The notes beneath the pieces were generated by a model. That model did not search any database, was not told the origin of the DNA, and saw only the letters and a list, made by a program, of their open reading frames with translations. A stretch of 64,000 nt of DNA from Mycobacterium barrassiae (GTDB lineage: Bacteria; Actinomycetota; Actinomycetes; Mycobacteriales; Mycobacteriaceae). Of this stretch, positions 17,603 to 28,885 are shown one piece after another. The DNA lies in the NCBI RefSeq assembly GCF_025822765.1, contig NZ_JACKUK010000017.1, positions 1-64,000 of the forward strand, written 5' to 3'. The position numbers were made by a program, and so were the translations under genes. The stretch's first letter is position 1. Every line of letters starts with the position of its first letter.

Positions 17603-17607
17603 CGCGA

Positions 17608-18597
17608 CTAGCCCTCTGCCTGACGAAGTGTGGCCAACCCGGCGTACACCCCGTCGTCGAGCTCGACGCGGTTGATCGTCACGTGCACCGGCGTCCACCC
17701 GCCGTCGTTGTCCACCAACCTCAACGTGGCCGAGGTACCGCCGGTGTCGAATTCCGCCGCCATCCTTGCCAATTCGGGTCGATCCGAGGGATGGACCAGA
17801 TGCTCACCGGCCAAGCTCGCGCGCCAGTCGAAGAACGGGGCCGGATCGTCGAGCCACTTCAGCAATGTCCAGTTGGTCGGATCGACGAGCGCACGGTGAG
17901 CGCCGGGCTGCGCCAGTCCCTTCAGAATGCGCTGCGCCAGAACGTCGCGTCGATCCGCGCCGCCCTCGGATTCGCCGCGCCAGTTCATCGCCCGAAGCAC
18001 CAATCGCTGGCTGCCGTCGTCCTCCTCCTCGGCCAGCACCCTGGCGACGAAGCCGATCGTGATCGGTTCGCCGCGATAATCCGTCACGTCCCACGAATTG
18101 CAGAGGGTATGGCCGGGCTCGCGCTTGATCGTCATCGAGAGGACCTCGGCCTCACTCGGATTGAGGTCGCGCTTGGGCAGGTCCTCGGCGAACGCCCTGC
18201 CGTGCGTCACCTGACTGTCCGGAGCCCATCCGCTGTTGAACAACGACTCCTTGGTGTCGGTGGCGGTCCCGTTGGTCAGGTCCCAGATGAGTGGCCCCGG
18301 AATCGGCCGGTCCGGCGGCTCCATATCGGGTGGGCCGATCCACACATGCACGCCGTGAATTCGGCCGTCCGACATCTGAATCACTTCGGTGCGGATCACG
18401 CGGTCGTTTTTCGGCGTGATGCTGCTCAGCCCCTGGCCGGCGCGCACGGTCTCGCCGATCGCCGTCTGGATCGCCATCAGATGCGGATTTCGCCTCAGAA
18501 ACGCACTGACAGGGACCAGATTCTTCGTTCGGCGCCCTTGTGCGACCACGGCAGGTTCGCTGCCCAATGTCTCCACGAGCAGCCAGTCGTGGTTCAT
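17608..18597 (-). CDS. PAS-like sensor-domain protein (Rv3651-like)
   Basis: This 329-residue soluble protein opens MNHDWLLVETLGSEPAVVAQG and contains repeated alpha/beta segments such as HGVHVWIGPPDMEPPDRPIP and NSWDVTDYRGEPITIGFVAR. It corresponds to M. tuberculosis Rv3651 (345 residues), for which a structure with tandem PAS-like sensor domains has been described. No output domain or membrane segment is visible, and the ligand is unknown. I chose the ATG at 18597, where conservation begins; the open frame extends to 18642. Confidence 0.8.
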   Translation of the reverse strand: MNHDWLLVETLGSEPAVVAQGRRTKNLVPVSAFLRRNPHLMAIQTAIGETVRAGQGLSSITPKNDRVIRTEVIQMSDGRIHGVHVWIGPPDMEPPDRPIPGPLIWDLTNGTATDTKESLFNSGWAPDSQVTHGRAFAEDLPKRDLNPSEAEVLSMTIKREPGHTLCNSWDVTDYRGEPITIGFVARVLAEEEDDGSQRLVLRAMNWRGESEGGADRRDVLAQRILKGLAQPGAHRALVDPTNWTLLKWLDDPAPFFDWRASLAGEHLVHPSDRPELARMAAEFDTGGTSATLRLVDNDGGWTPVHVTINRVELDDGVYAGLATLRQAEG

Positions 18598-18905
18598 GAG
18601 GGGCATTTTAGGGCGGGGTCTTGGACCCTCCGCAGCCAGCATTTGGATACGGAATCCGTGGTCGTTTGCCGTGAGTGCGGTGCGCGGGGAGATTTTTCGC
18701 GTGCGTCAGTTAACTTGTCAAAGTTGCGGAACCGTCATTAACAAGGTAGTTTTCGACTGCACCCAGCTATATCGGGATAGGGAACGGATCGAGTTGTCCG
18801 ACCGTTCGTTCGCAACCGCGGTACCAGGGCTTTCGACCTGACTGGCATGGTCCGCGGAGCTGCGGGGGCGACCGTACGAGGGGTCGGTCGCCCCTTGCGG
18901 CGGAT
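18598..18905 (-). other. Intergenic region upstream of the PAS-like gene
   Basis: These 308 bases lie between the helicase stop and the PAS-like start. They contain the perfect hairpin listed separately, and TTGACA on the minus strand (18721-18716) inside the inverted repeat AACTT-GTCA-AAGTT. No convincing -10 stands at 17 bases. No open frame with coding character is apparent. Confidence 0.4.
18865..18894 (-). terminator. Perfect 10-bp hairpin downstream of the helicase gene
   Basis: GGGGCGACCG at 18865-18874 pairs perfectly with 18885-18894 around a 10-base loop, just 11 bases beyond the helicase stop. There is no U tract, which is common for mycobacterial terminators. Confidence 0.55.
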
Positions 18906-21245
18906 TCATGGCGTGGTGCCGCCGAGCTCCTTCAGAACCAGCCGCAGCAACCTGATTGCACCCTCCTTGTCGAGGGGGTCGTTTCCGTTGCCGCATTTGG
19001 GCGACTGCACGCACGACGGGCACCCGGCGGGGCACTCGCAGGCCTCGATCGCCGCCGCCGTCGCTCCCCACCAGGTGTCGATCTTTTCGAAACCGCGGTC
19101 AGCGAAGCCCGCGCCGCCGGGATAGCCGTCGTACACGAAGATCGTCGGCAGGCCGTCGACAGGGCCGACCGCCGTGGAAACCCCGCCGATGTCGCCGCGG
19201 TCGCAGCTGGCGACCAGCGGCAGCAACCCGATCGCCGCATGTTCGGCCGCGTGTAGCGAGCCGGGTACCCGTAACGGCTCTATCCCGTTGTCCTGCAACG
19301 CCTCTGGAGTGAGCGTGCACATCACCGCGGAGGTCTCGAGGGTGCGCGTCGGCATCTCGAGTTCGACGAAGTCGATGACCTCTCCGGTCATCTCCCGCCG
19401 CAGATAGCCGATGACGGTGTTGGTCACCGATACCGGTACGAGCCCAACGGTCACCGGCCCGTAGGTCTTTCGTACCCCCTCGCCGGTGACGACGATGTCG
19501 GTCAGTTCACGGGCGAATGTGGTGTACCCCGGATCCTCGGCGTGCACGAACGCGACACCGTCCTCGAAATCGAGCGAGTCGACCACGTAGCTCTCACCCT
19601 GATGCAGATAGACGGCCCCGGGATGCACCGAGGCGGGCGCCTGGCCGGCGCCCGCGGTGCCCAGCAACCGTCCGGTCCCCGCCTCCAGGATCGCGATCTG
19701 ACCGCCCGACGAGCCGCGGATGTCCACCGCCGGATGCGGATCCACACCGGGTGTCGCGAAGTAACCGGTGGGACGGCGGCGCAGCAGACCATCGTCGACG
19801 AGGGACTCCGCGACCGCCTCGGCGTTCCACATCCGCACCTCCGCCTCGGTGAGTGGAAGTTCGGTGGCGGCGCAGAGTAGCTGCGGGCCAAGGACATACG
19901 GGTTGGACGGGTCGATGACGACGCGTTCGATCGGTTTGTCGAGCAGCGCCGCCGGATGGTGCACGAGGTACGTGTCCAGTGGGTCGTCACGCGCGATCAA
20001 CACGATCAGCGCGCTCTGACCCCGGCGGCCGGCACGACCTGCCTGCTGCCAGAAGGACGTCACCGTGCCGGGAAACCCGGCCAGCACGACGGCGTCCAGG
20101 CCGGCGATGTCGACGCCGAGTTCCAAGGCATTGGTGGTCGCCAGGCCAAGCAGTTCGCCGTCGGCCAGCGCGCGTTCCAGTGCGCGCCGGTCTTCGGCGA
20201 GATAACCCGCCCGATACGACGCGACGCGGTCGGCGAGATCCGGTGCGAGTTCCTCCAGCCTGGCGCGCGCTCCGAGGGCGGTGAGCTCGGCACCGCGACG
20301 CGAACGCACGAACGTCAACGTGCGAGCGCCCTCGGCGATCAGATCGCCCATCACCCGGGCGGCATCCGCGCCCGCCGAACGACGAACCGGAGCACCGTTT
20401 TCACCGACGAGGTCATCCAGCAGTGCCGGCTCCCACAAGGCGACTGTGCGGGCGCCCTGCGGTGAACCGTCCTCGGTGACCTCGGCGACCGTCTGCCCGA
20501 TGAGTTCCGACGCGGTGCGCGCGGGGGACGCGGTGGTGGCACTGGCGAAGATCACCGTGGGGCCAGCGGATTCCGATCCGGCGCCCGAGTAGCGGGTGGC
20601 CAACCGCAGCAGGCGGCGCAGCACCATGGCCACGTTCGACCCGAAAACCCCTCGGTAGTAATGGCATTCATCCACGACGACGTAACGCAGGTTCCGTAGG
20701 AACACCGCCCAGCGGGCGTGGTTGCGCAGCAGCGACAGGTGAATCATGTCGGGGTTGGAGAAAATCCAGCGCGACCGTTCCCTGGCGAAGCGTCGCACTT
20801 CGGTCGGGCTGTCGCCGTCGTACGGGCTCGGGGCGACGTCTCGCAGCGCGGGCACGGTTTCCGTCAACGCGACTGCGGCGCGCAACTGGTCGTGGCCGAG
20901 CGCCTTGGTGGGCGACAGATAGAGGACGCGGGCGCGCGAATCAGCTTTCAGCGCCGTCAAAATCGGCAACTGGTACGCCAACGACTTGCCCGACGCCGTC
21001 CCGGTGCTCAGTACGACGTGACGCCCGGCATGGGCAAGGTCGGCTGTGGCGAGCTGATGCGACCACGGCGTCTCGATGCCGCGATCAACGAACGCCTGCA
21101 CCACTTCTGGGTCGGCCCACTCCGGCCAGCCTTGTCGGCGTCCCTGCCGCGGCGGGAGATCGGCGACATGGCGCAGCGGATCGTGCCCTCCGACACGGGC
21201 GCCGTCGACCGCGCTAGCGAGCAGCTCGCGGCCGAAATCTGCCAT
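18906..21245 (-). CDS. DEAD/DEAH-box helicase with DUF1998 domain (Rv3649/MrfA/YprA-like)
   Basis: The 779-residue protein has the Q-motif region, Walker A STGTASGKS, Walker B VVDECHYYRG, FASATTASP (motif III), and QAAGRAGRRGQ-type motif VI (WQQAGRAGRRGQ). The C-terminal DUF1998/MZB region carries four cysteines in CECPAGCPSCVQSPKCG. The Bacillus relative MrfA is a 3'-5' helicase that repairs mitomycin damage, so a role in interstrand or alkylation damage repair is plausible. The ATG at 21245 matches the 771-residue homologue; the open frame continues upstream without similarity. It diverges from cspA. Confidence 0.92.
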   Translation of the reverse strand: MADFGRELLASAVDGARVGGHDPLRHVADLPPRQGRRQGWPEWADPEVVQAFVDRGIETPWSHQLATADLAHAGRHVVLSTGTASGKSLAYQLPILTALKADSRARVLYLSPTKALGHDQLRAAVALTETVPALRDVAPSPYDGDSPTEVRRFARERSRWIFSNPDMIHLSLLRNHARWAVFLRNLRYVVVDECHYYRGVFGSNVAMVLRRLLRLATRYSGAGSESAGPTVIFASATTASPARTASELIGQTVAEVTEDGSPQGARTVALWEPALLDDLVGENGAPVRRSAGADAARVMGDLIAEGARTLTFVRSRRGAELTALGARARLEELAPDLADRVASYRAGYLAEDRRALERALADGELLGLATTNALELGVDIAGLDAVVLAGFPGTVTSFWQQAGRAGRRGQSALIVLIARDDPLDTYLVHHPAALLDKPIERVVIDPSNPYVLGPQLLCAATELPLTEAEVRMWNAEAVAESLVDDGLLRRRPTGYFATPGVDPHPAVDIRGSSGGQIAILEAGTGRLLGTAGAGQAPASVHPGAVYLHQGESYVVDSLDFEDGVAFVHAEDPGYTTFARELTDIVVTGEGVRKTYGPVTVGLVPVSVTNTVIGYLRREMTGEVIDFVELEMPTRTLETSAVMCTLTPEALQDNGIEPLRVPGSLHAAEHAAIGLLPLVASCDRGDIGGVSTAVGPVDGLPTIFVYDGYPGGAGFADRGFEKIDTWWGATAAAIEACECPAGCPSCVQSPKCGNGNDPLDKEGAIRLLRLVLKELGGTTP

Positions 21246-21530
21246 ACCGAACCTTTCCTGGCCCTCCTGAGCCCCTTCGTACGTGAATTGTTCCCCAATC
21301 GATCGCGTCTCCACTGTCGCCGCAGCCCAGAACGTGATTGACTGATCGCGGTCGCAGCTTCTGTGTTCGTGTATTCGCACTCGCAGGATCGACGTTGCGA
21401 TCGCGGTTCCTGCGAGGGTTGTAGGTCGGGTCGAGTTCCGAGCACTCCACGAAGGTATGGCGGTCGGAACGGGCCCGGTGCACCGAAACGGTGGACCGCA
21501 CCCGGTATGAAGAGAAGGAAAGTACGAAAG
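21246..21530 (+). promoter_or_regulatory. Divergent promoter region with long cspA leader
   Basis: These 285 bases separate the helicase and cspA starts. They hold no coding frame of their own. Cold-shock genes usually have long structured 5' leaders, and the space here allows one. GAGAAGGAA lies 11 to 19 bases before the cspA ATG as a ribosome binding site. I could not place the promoter hexamers with confidence. Confidence 0.35.
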
Positions 21531-21734
21531 ATGCCACAGGGAACTGTGAAGTGGTTCAACGCGGAAAAGGGTTTCGGGTTCATCGCGCCCGAGGACGGTT
21601 CTGCCGATGTGTTCGTCCACTACACGGAGATTCAAGGAAGCGGCTTCCGCACCCTTGAGGAGAACCAGAAGGTTGAGTTCGAGGTTGGCCAGAGCCCCAA
21701 GGGCCCGCAGGCCACGGGCGTTCGCGCCGTCTAA
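21531..21734 (+). CDS. cspA: Cold-shock protein, single CSD domain
   Basis: This 67-residue OB-fold nucleic-acid chaperone contains both RNA-binding motifs, [11 protein letters not shown] (RNP1) and DVFVHYTEI (RNP2), after [11 protein letters not shown]. The ATG at 21531 gives exact family length. It sits beside topA and Rv3647c, as in M. tuberculosis (Rv3648c). A strong terminator follows at once, so it is monocistronic and likely highly expressed. Confidence 0.97.
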   Translation: MPQGTVKWFNAEKGFGFIAPEDGSADVFVHYTEIQGSGFRTLEENQKVEFEVGQSPKGPQATGVRAV

Positions 21735-21754
21735 CTGACGCACCCAGAGGAAAC

Positions 21755-21795
21755 CCCCCGCACAGCTCCGACAACGGACATGGCGGGGGTGTTTT
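21755..21795 (+). terminator. Intrinsic terminator of cspA
   Basis: CCCCCGC at 21755-21761 pairs with GCGGGGG at 21783-21789, and GTGTTTT follows. It lies 20 bases beyond the cspA stop and just before the Rv3647c-like start. Confidence 0.8.
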
Positions 21796-21858
21796 CGTTT
21801 ATGGGGTGCCCGGCCCGGCAGCACCTCGGGTGGGCGGTCCTGGCTTAATGTCGAACGT

Positions 21859-22449
21859 GTGAGCCAGCTGTCCTTCTTTTCGGCCGAGTCGGTGCCGCCT
21901 GCGGTCGCCGACTTGACCGGGATGCTCGCCGCACCTGGACAGGTGGTGCTGGTCGGTTCCGGCTCACAGGTTGGGGCGCGGCTGTCGGTGGTGGTGGACC
22001 AGCTGTGGCGGGCTCATGCCTTGGCCGAGATGATCGTCGAGTCCGGACTGGAGCCCGAGATCTCCCGCACCGACGAGAACACCCCACTGGTCCGCACGGC
22101 CGTCGACGAACGTCTGGTCGGCATCGCCACCGAGTGGACCCGCGGCGCCGTGAAGACCGTCCCGCCGCAATGGCTACCGGGTCCACGGCAGTTACGGGCC
22201 TGGACGCTGGCCGCAGGAACTCCGGAAGCCGACCGCTACCTACTTGGTCTGGACCCGCACGCGCCCGACACGCATTCCCCGCTGGCATCGGCGATGATGC
22301 GGGTGGGGATAGCTCCGACACTTATCGGCACCCGAGGGTCCCGTCCGGCCCTGCGGATCAGCGGTCGCCGGCGGCTATCGCGCCTGGTAGAGAACGTGGG
22401 GGAACCCCCCGCGGATGTGGACGCGTTTGCTCAATGGCCCCGCGTCTGA
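21859..22449 (+). CDS. Conserved hypothetical protein (Rv3647c-like)
   Basis: This 196-residue protein is predicted to be soluble. It has regular features such as APGQVVLVGSGSQVGARLSVVVDQLWRAH reading as alternating strand and helix, and TEWTRGAVKTVPPQWLPGPRQLRAW. I recognise it only by position: the M. tuberculosis counterpart lies between cspA and topA. It starts at a GTG right after the cspA terminator and ends 134 bases before topA. No catalytic motif is evident. Confidence 0.75.
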   Translation: MSQLSFFSAESVPPAVADLTGMLAAPGQVVLVGSGSQVGARLSVVVDQLWRAHALAEMIVESGLEPEISRTDENTPLVRTAVDERLVGIATEWTRGAVKTVPPQWLPGPRQLRAWTLAAGTPEADRYLLGLDPHAPDTHSPLASAMMRVGIAPTLIGTRGSRPALRISGRRRLSRLVENVGEPPADVDAFAQWPRV

Positions 22450-22555
22450 CGGCTCGGAATAGGGGGTCGGTTTGCGTCGGGTCGAACAGAATGCGAAATT
22501 GTCAGGTGCCGACGAGGCCTTACCGGACGCACAGCGCGGTATCGGGCGTTGTAGG

Positions 22556-22583
22556 CACCAGAAGAAGTGGAGCGTAGGCACTG

Positions 22584-22586
<3 letters not shown>
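22556..22586 (+). promoter_or_regulatory. Small hairpin overlapping the topA start codon
   Basis: CACCAG at 22556-22561 can pair with CTGGTG at 22581-22586, which contains the GTG start (22584). The direct repeat GTAGGCAC (22551-22558 and 22574-22581) overlaps both arms. This could modulate translation start; it is a weak signal. Confidence 0.3.
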
Positions 22587-25403
<2,817 letters not shown>

Positions 25404-25407
25404 AAGG

Positions 25408-27027
25408 TCAGGCCTTCTCCTCCACAACCGGTTCGGGCTCAGATTGGGGCGCGGAAGCCGCGTCCTCCGGTGACACCAGGTTCAGCGGCCTCGCCAATTG
25501 TGTGGGGGCCACCCGCCCGCGCAGTTCGACGATCTCGCCGACGTCCCAGCACAGTGCCTCCGCGTCCAGCGCCCCGCTGACCGCGATGGCCGACGCGAGC
25601 ACATGCCCCGGCTCGAGCTTGGCCAACTCGGTCAGCCGCGCGGCCTCGTTGACCGGGTCGCCGATGACGGTGTACTCGAATCGGGCCTGCGCACCGATGT
25701 GTCCGGCGATCGCGCGGCCGGCCGACACCCCGATGCCGAATTCGGTCTGGCCCAGCACCTGGATCAGTTCGTCGTGCAGCTCGCGCGACGCGGCCAGCGC
25801 AGCGCCACACGCGTCGGGGTGCTCGATCGGTGCGCCGAAGATGGCCAGCGCCGCATCGCCCTGGAACTTGTTGACGAAGCCGCCATGGCGGTTGACCGTG
25901 TCGACGACCACCCGGAAGAAGTCGTTGAGCAGGTTCACGACCTCGCCGGCCGGGATTGTGGCCGCCAGCTGTGTCGACCCGACGAGGTCGACGAACAGCA
26001 CGGCCACATCGCGCTCCTGGCCACCGAGCTCGGTGCCGCGTTCCAGCGCCCGCCGGGCGACGTCCTCGCCGACGTAGCGGCCGAACAGGTCGCGTAGCCG
26101 CTGTCGTTCGGCGAGGTCACGCACCATGTCGTTGAAGCCCGCCTGCAGCAGGCCCAGCTCGCTGGCGTCGTAGATCTGCATGTGGGCGTTGTAGTTGCCG
26201 CGCTGCACCTCGCCCAGCGCCCACCGCAGCTGGCGCAGCGGGTCGGCGATCGACATCGCGACCAGCACCGTGCCGAACAGCCCGATGACCAATGCCGCGA
26301 TGGCCAGCAGCAGGATCGGCGTGGTCAGCTTGTCCGCAGGCGCGGTGAGCACCTCGAACTTGCTCGCCACCAGCGCCAGCACGATCGCCAGGATCGGCAC
26401 GCCGGTGGACAGCACCCACGTCATCACCTGGCGCTGGATCACCCCGGGGGCGCGGAAGTTCTCGGGCACCCCGCCACGCAGCGCGGCGACGGCGACGGGC
26501 CGCAACACCCGCTCCGACTGCAGATATCCGATGATCGCCGTCGCCGTGGCGCCCAGCCCGCTGGCGACGAACACGACCGGCGCCGACTTGCTGGCCACCG
26601 GCCAGCTGGCGACGATGAACACGACCGACCCCAGCAGCCAGTTCGCGACGTTGATCATGGTGCGGTAGTAGGGCATCTTCAGCGCGCGGACGCGGGCCAG
26701 CTCGGTCACGGCCGGGTCGGTTTCGGTGAGCAGCGTGTCGCGGCGCTGCCAGCGGATCACAGGGATCAGCAGCCGCAGGCTCATATACGAGGCCGTCGTG
26801 AACGAGATGAAGAGGAAACCCAGGAACACCGCGAGGTTGAACGCCGGTAGATCCTGCAGCTGGATGCGGTCCTCGGGCGGCAGTCCGAACCGTAGGAAGC
26901 TCAGGACCAGCAGGGCGCCGATGATGTCGGCCTGCAGCATCCCGAGGGTGAACACCGGCCACGGCGTACGCGCGACCCAGCGGACGAATGCACCGATTCG
27001 TCTGATGGGGATGGCCGAATTGGTCAC
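25408..27027 (-). CDS. Membrane adenylate cyclase with HAMP domain (Rv3645-like)
   Basis: The 539-residue protein has six hydrophobic segments (residues about 20-270), a HAMP linker (MSIADPLRQLRWALGEVQRGNY) and a class III cyclase domain. FVDLVGSTQLA carries the first metal-binding Asp, NKFQGDAALAIFG the lysine/aspartate region, and YTVIGDPVNEAARL the base and ribose contacts. Rv3645, the homologue, is reported as a major source of cAMP in M. tuberculosis and is linked to fatty-acid sensing. Together with crp, the window therefore encodes both ends of a cAMP pathway. Confidence 0.93.
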   Translation of the reverse strand: MTNSAIPIRRIGAFVRWVARTPWPVFTLGMLQADIIGALLVLSFLRFGLPPEDRIQLQDLPAFNLAVFLGFLFISFTTASYMSLRLLIPVIRWQRRDTLLTETDPAVTELARVRALKMPYYRTMINVANWLLGSVVFIVASWPVASKSAPVVFVASGLGATATAIIGYLQSERVLRPVAVAALRGGVPENFRAPGVIQRQVMTWVLSTGVPILAIVLALVASKFEVLTAPADKLTTPILLLAIAALVIGLFGTVLVAMSIADPLRQLRWALGEVQRGNYNAHMQIYDASELGLLQAGFNDMVRDLAERQRLRDLFGRYVGEDVARRALERGTELGGQERDVAVLFVDLVGSTQLAATIPAGEVVNLLNDFFRVVVDTVNRHGGFVNKFQGDAALAIFGAPIEHPDACGAALAASRELHDELIQVLGQTEFGIGVSAGRAIAGHIGAQARFEYTVIGDPVNEAARLTELAKLEPGHVLASAIAVSGALDAEALCWDVGEIVELRGRVAPTQLARPLNLVSPEDAASAPQSEPEPVVEEKA

Positions 27028-27119
27028 TGGTCAACCGTATCGGTCGGCGCGGACTCGAAAAGGCGCAAACGAGCCCTGTGGGGCTGACGTGTCGCTTCGC
27101 AGCACTACTGTTATCTGCG

Positions 27120-28337
27120 ATGACCGGTGTTTTTTCACGTCTGGTGGGCCAGCAGGCAGTAGAAGCGGAATTGGTGGCAGCTGCACAGGCCGCCCGGGGT
27201 GATTCGTCTCACACTTCTGGGTCCGACTCCGCCGGGCACACCATGACCCACGCCTGGCTGATCACCGGGCCGCCCGGATCGGGCCGATCGATCGCGGCGC
27301 TGTGCTTCGCCGCCGCGCTGCAGTGCACCAGCGACGGGGTGCCCGGCTGCGGTGAGTGCCGCGCCTGCTCGACGGCGATGGCGGGCACCCACGCCGACGT
27401 GCGGCGCATCGTCCCCGAAGGCCTGTCCATCGGGGTCGACGAGATGCGCACCATCGTGCAGATCGCGTCGAGACGGCCGAGCACCGGACGCTGGCAGATC
27501 GTCGTGATCGAGGACGCCGACCGATTGACCGAGGGCGCGGCAAATGCGCTGCTGAAGGTCGTTGAGGAGCCGCCGCCGTCGACGGTGTTCCTGCTGTGCG
27601 CACCGTCGGTCGACCCCGAGGACATCGCGATCACCCTGCGGTCGCGCTGCAGGCATGTCGCGCTGGTGACGCCGCCGGTCGATGCCATCGCTCAGGTCCT
27701 GATCGACACCGACGGGCTGGCGCCCGACGAGGCCCGCTGGGCGGCGTCGGTCAGCGGCGGCCATGTCGGGCGGGCGCGACGACTGGCCGTCGACGACGAG
27801 GCCCGTGAGCGCAGGCAGCGGGCCCTGGCGCTGGCCCGTGACGCGGCGACCCCGTCGCGCGCGTATGCGGCCGCCGAGGAGCTGGTCGCCACCGCCGAGG
27901 CGGAGGCGGTGTCGCTGACGGTCGACCGCAACGAGCTCGAGACGGAGGAGTTGCGCACCGCGCTCGGTGCCGGCGGCACCGGCAAGGGCACTGCTGGCAC
28001 GATGCGCGGTGCGGCGGGGGCGCTCAAAGATCTTGAGCGACGGCAGAAGTCGCGTAAGACGCGGGCGTCACGCGACGCGCTGGACCGGGCGCTGATCGAC
28101 CTGGCCACGTACTTCCGGGATGCACTGCTGGTGTCCGCCGGCGCCGACACCATCGCCCCGAACCACCCCGACATGAGTGAGCGGGTCGCCGCGATAGCCG
28201 CGCACGCGTCACCGGAGAAGCTGCTGCGCTGCATCGAGGCGGTGCTGGACTGCCGCGAGGCGCTGGATATGAACGTGAAGCCGAAGTTCGCGGTCGACGC
28301 GATGGTGGCCACCGTCGGCCGTGCTCTGCGTGACTGA
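27120..28337 (+). CDS. holB: DNA polymerase III subunit delta'
   Basis: This 405-residue clamp-loader subunit is the counterpart of Rv3644c. It has the AAA+ fold with GPPGSGRS in place of Walker A (Arg for Lys, usual in delta'), the zinc-module cysteines in CTSDGVPGCGECRAC and the arginine-finger motif LRSRCRHV. It works with DnaX and HolA to load the sliding clamp. A Gly-rich insert (GAGGTGKGTAGTMRGAAG) is found in the collar region. The ATG at 27120 is taken because MTGVFSRLVGQ is the normal N-terminus; the open frame begins 42 bases earlier. Confidence 0.93.
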   Translation: MTGVFSRLVGQQAVEAELVAAAQAARGDSSHTSGSDSAGHTMTHAWLITGPPGSGRSIAALCFAAALQCTSDGVPGCGECRACSTAMAGTHADVRRIVPEGLSIGVDEMRTIVQIASRRPSTGRWQIVVIEDADRLTEGAANALLKVVEEPPPSTVFLLCAPSVDPEDIAITLRSRCRHVALVTPPVDAIAQVLIDTDGLAPDEARWAASVSGGHVGRARRLAVDDEARERRQRALALARDAATPSRAYAAAEELVATAEAEAVSLTVDRNELETEELRTALGAGGTGKGTAGTMRGAAGALKDLERRQKSRKTRASRDALDRALIDLATYFRDALLVSAGADTIAPNHPDMSERVAAIAAHASPEKLLRCIEAVLDCREALDMNVKPKFAVDAMVATVGRALRD

Positions 28338-28390
28338 GTTGGGCCCTCGGTGTGCCCTGTCGTAGACTCGTGCCGCCCCGAAACGGGCAC

Positions 28391-28466
28391 GCCACCTTAG
28401 CTCAGTCGGTAGAGCGATTCACTCGTAATGAATAGGTCAGGAGTTCGATTCTCCTAGGTGGCTCCA
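28391..28466 (+). tRNA. tRNA-Thr, anticodon CGU
   Basis: A full cloverleaf can be drawn. The acceptor stem is GCCACCT with AGGTGGC, the D-arm GCTC...GAGC, the anticodon stem ATTCA/TGAAT with loop CTCGTAA, and the T-arm AGGAG-TTCGATT-CTCCT. Discriminator T at 28463 is followed by an encoded CCA. The anticodon CGT reads ACG threonine codons. It lies 53 bases after holB on the same strand. Confidence 0.97.
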
Positions 28467-28485
28467 GCTACCAGCGGCGCGTCCG

Positions 28486-28860
28486 TCAGCTCTTGGCGCC
28501 GAACAGCTCACCCGCCACCCGCAGGGCTGAGTTGGCCGCCGGGAATCCGGCATAGCCCGTCGAGTGGTAGATCACCTCGGCGATCTCGTTTTCGGTCAGG
28601 CCGTTGTTGCGCGCGATCTGGACGTGAATCTGCAGCTCGTCGGTCGCCCGCGACGCGATGAGGATGCCGAGCGTGACAAGGCTGCGGTCGCGCCGGCTCA
28701 GCCCGTCGCGGGTCCACAACCTGCCGAAGACGTTGTCCATCACCAGCGGCAGCATCTCGCTTCCGAATGACCCTTCCGGGATCTCGACGTCGCCCTCCGG
28801 CAGCACGCCGGGAAGCAGCTCGCGGAAAACCTCGAATCCTTGCTCACGCACATCTGTCAT
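28486..28860 (-). CDS. Carboxymuconolactone decarboxylase family protein
   Basis: This 124-residue all-helical protein has the CMD signature RDRSLVTLGILIASRATDELQIHVQIARNNGLTENEIAEV. The second-helix CxxC of AhpD-type members is missing, so it resembles PcaC (gamma-carboxymuconolactone decarboxylase) rather than a peroxidase. No other aromatic-degradation genes are nearby, so the substrate is open. It lies on the opposite strand to the tRNA and downstream of a divergent-free gap of 25 bases from the next gene. Confidence 0.85.
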   Translation of the reverse strand: MTDVREQGFEVFRELLPGVLPEGDVEIPEGSFGSEMLPLVMDNVFGRLWTRDGLSRRDRSLVTLGILIASRATDELQIHVQIARNNGLTENEIAEVIYHSTGYAGFPAANSALRVAGELFGAKS

Positions 28861-28885
28861 GGGGGACAGCGTGACACGCGGCGGC

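Noticed and set aside
27250-27300. HolB P-loop with Arg instead of Lys read as a damaging mutation
   Set aside because: Delta' subunits normally have a non-functional P-loop, so this is expected for the family.
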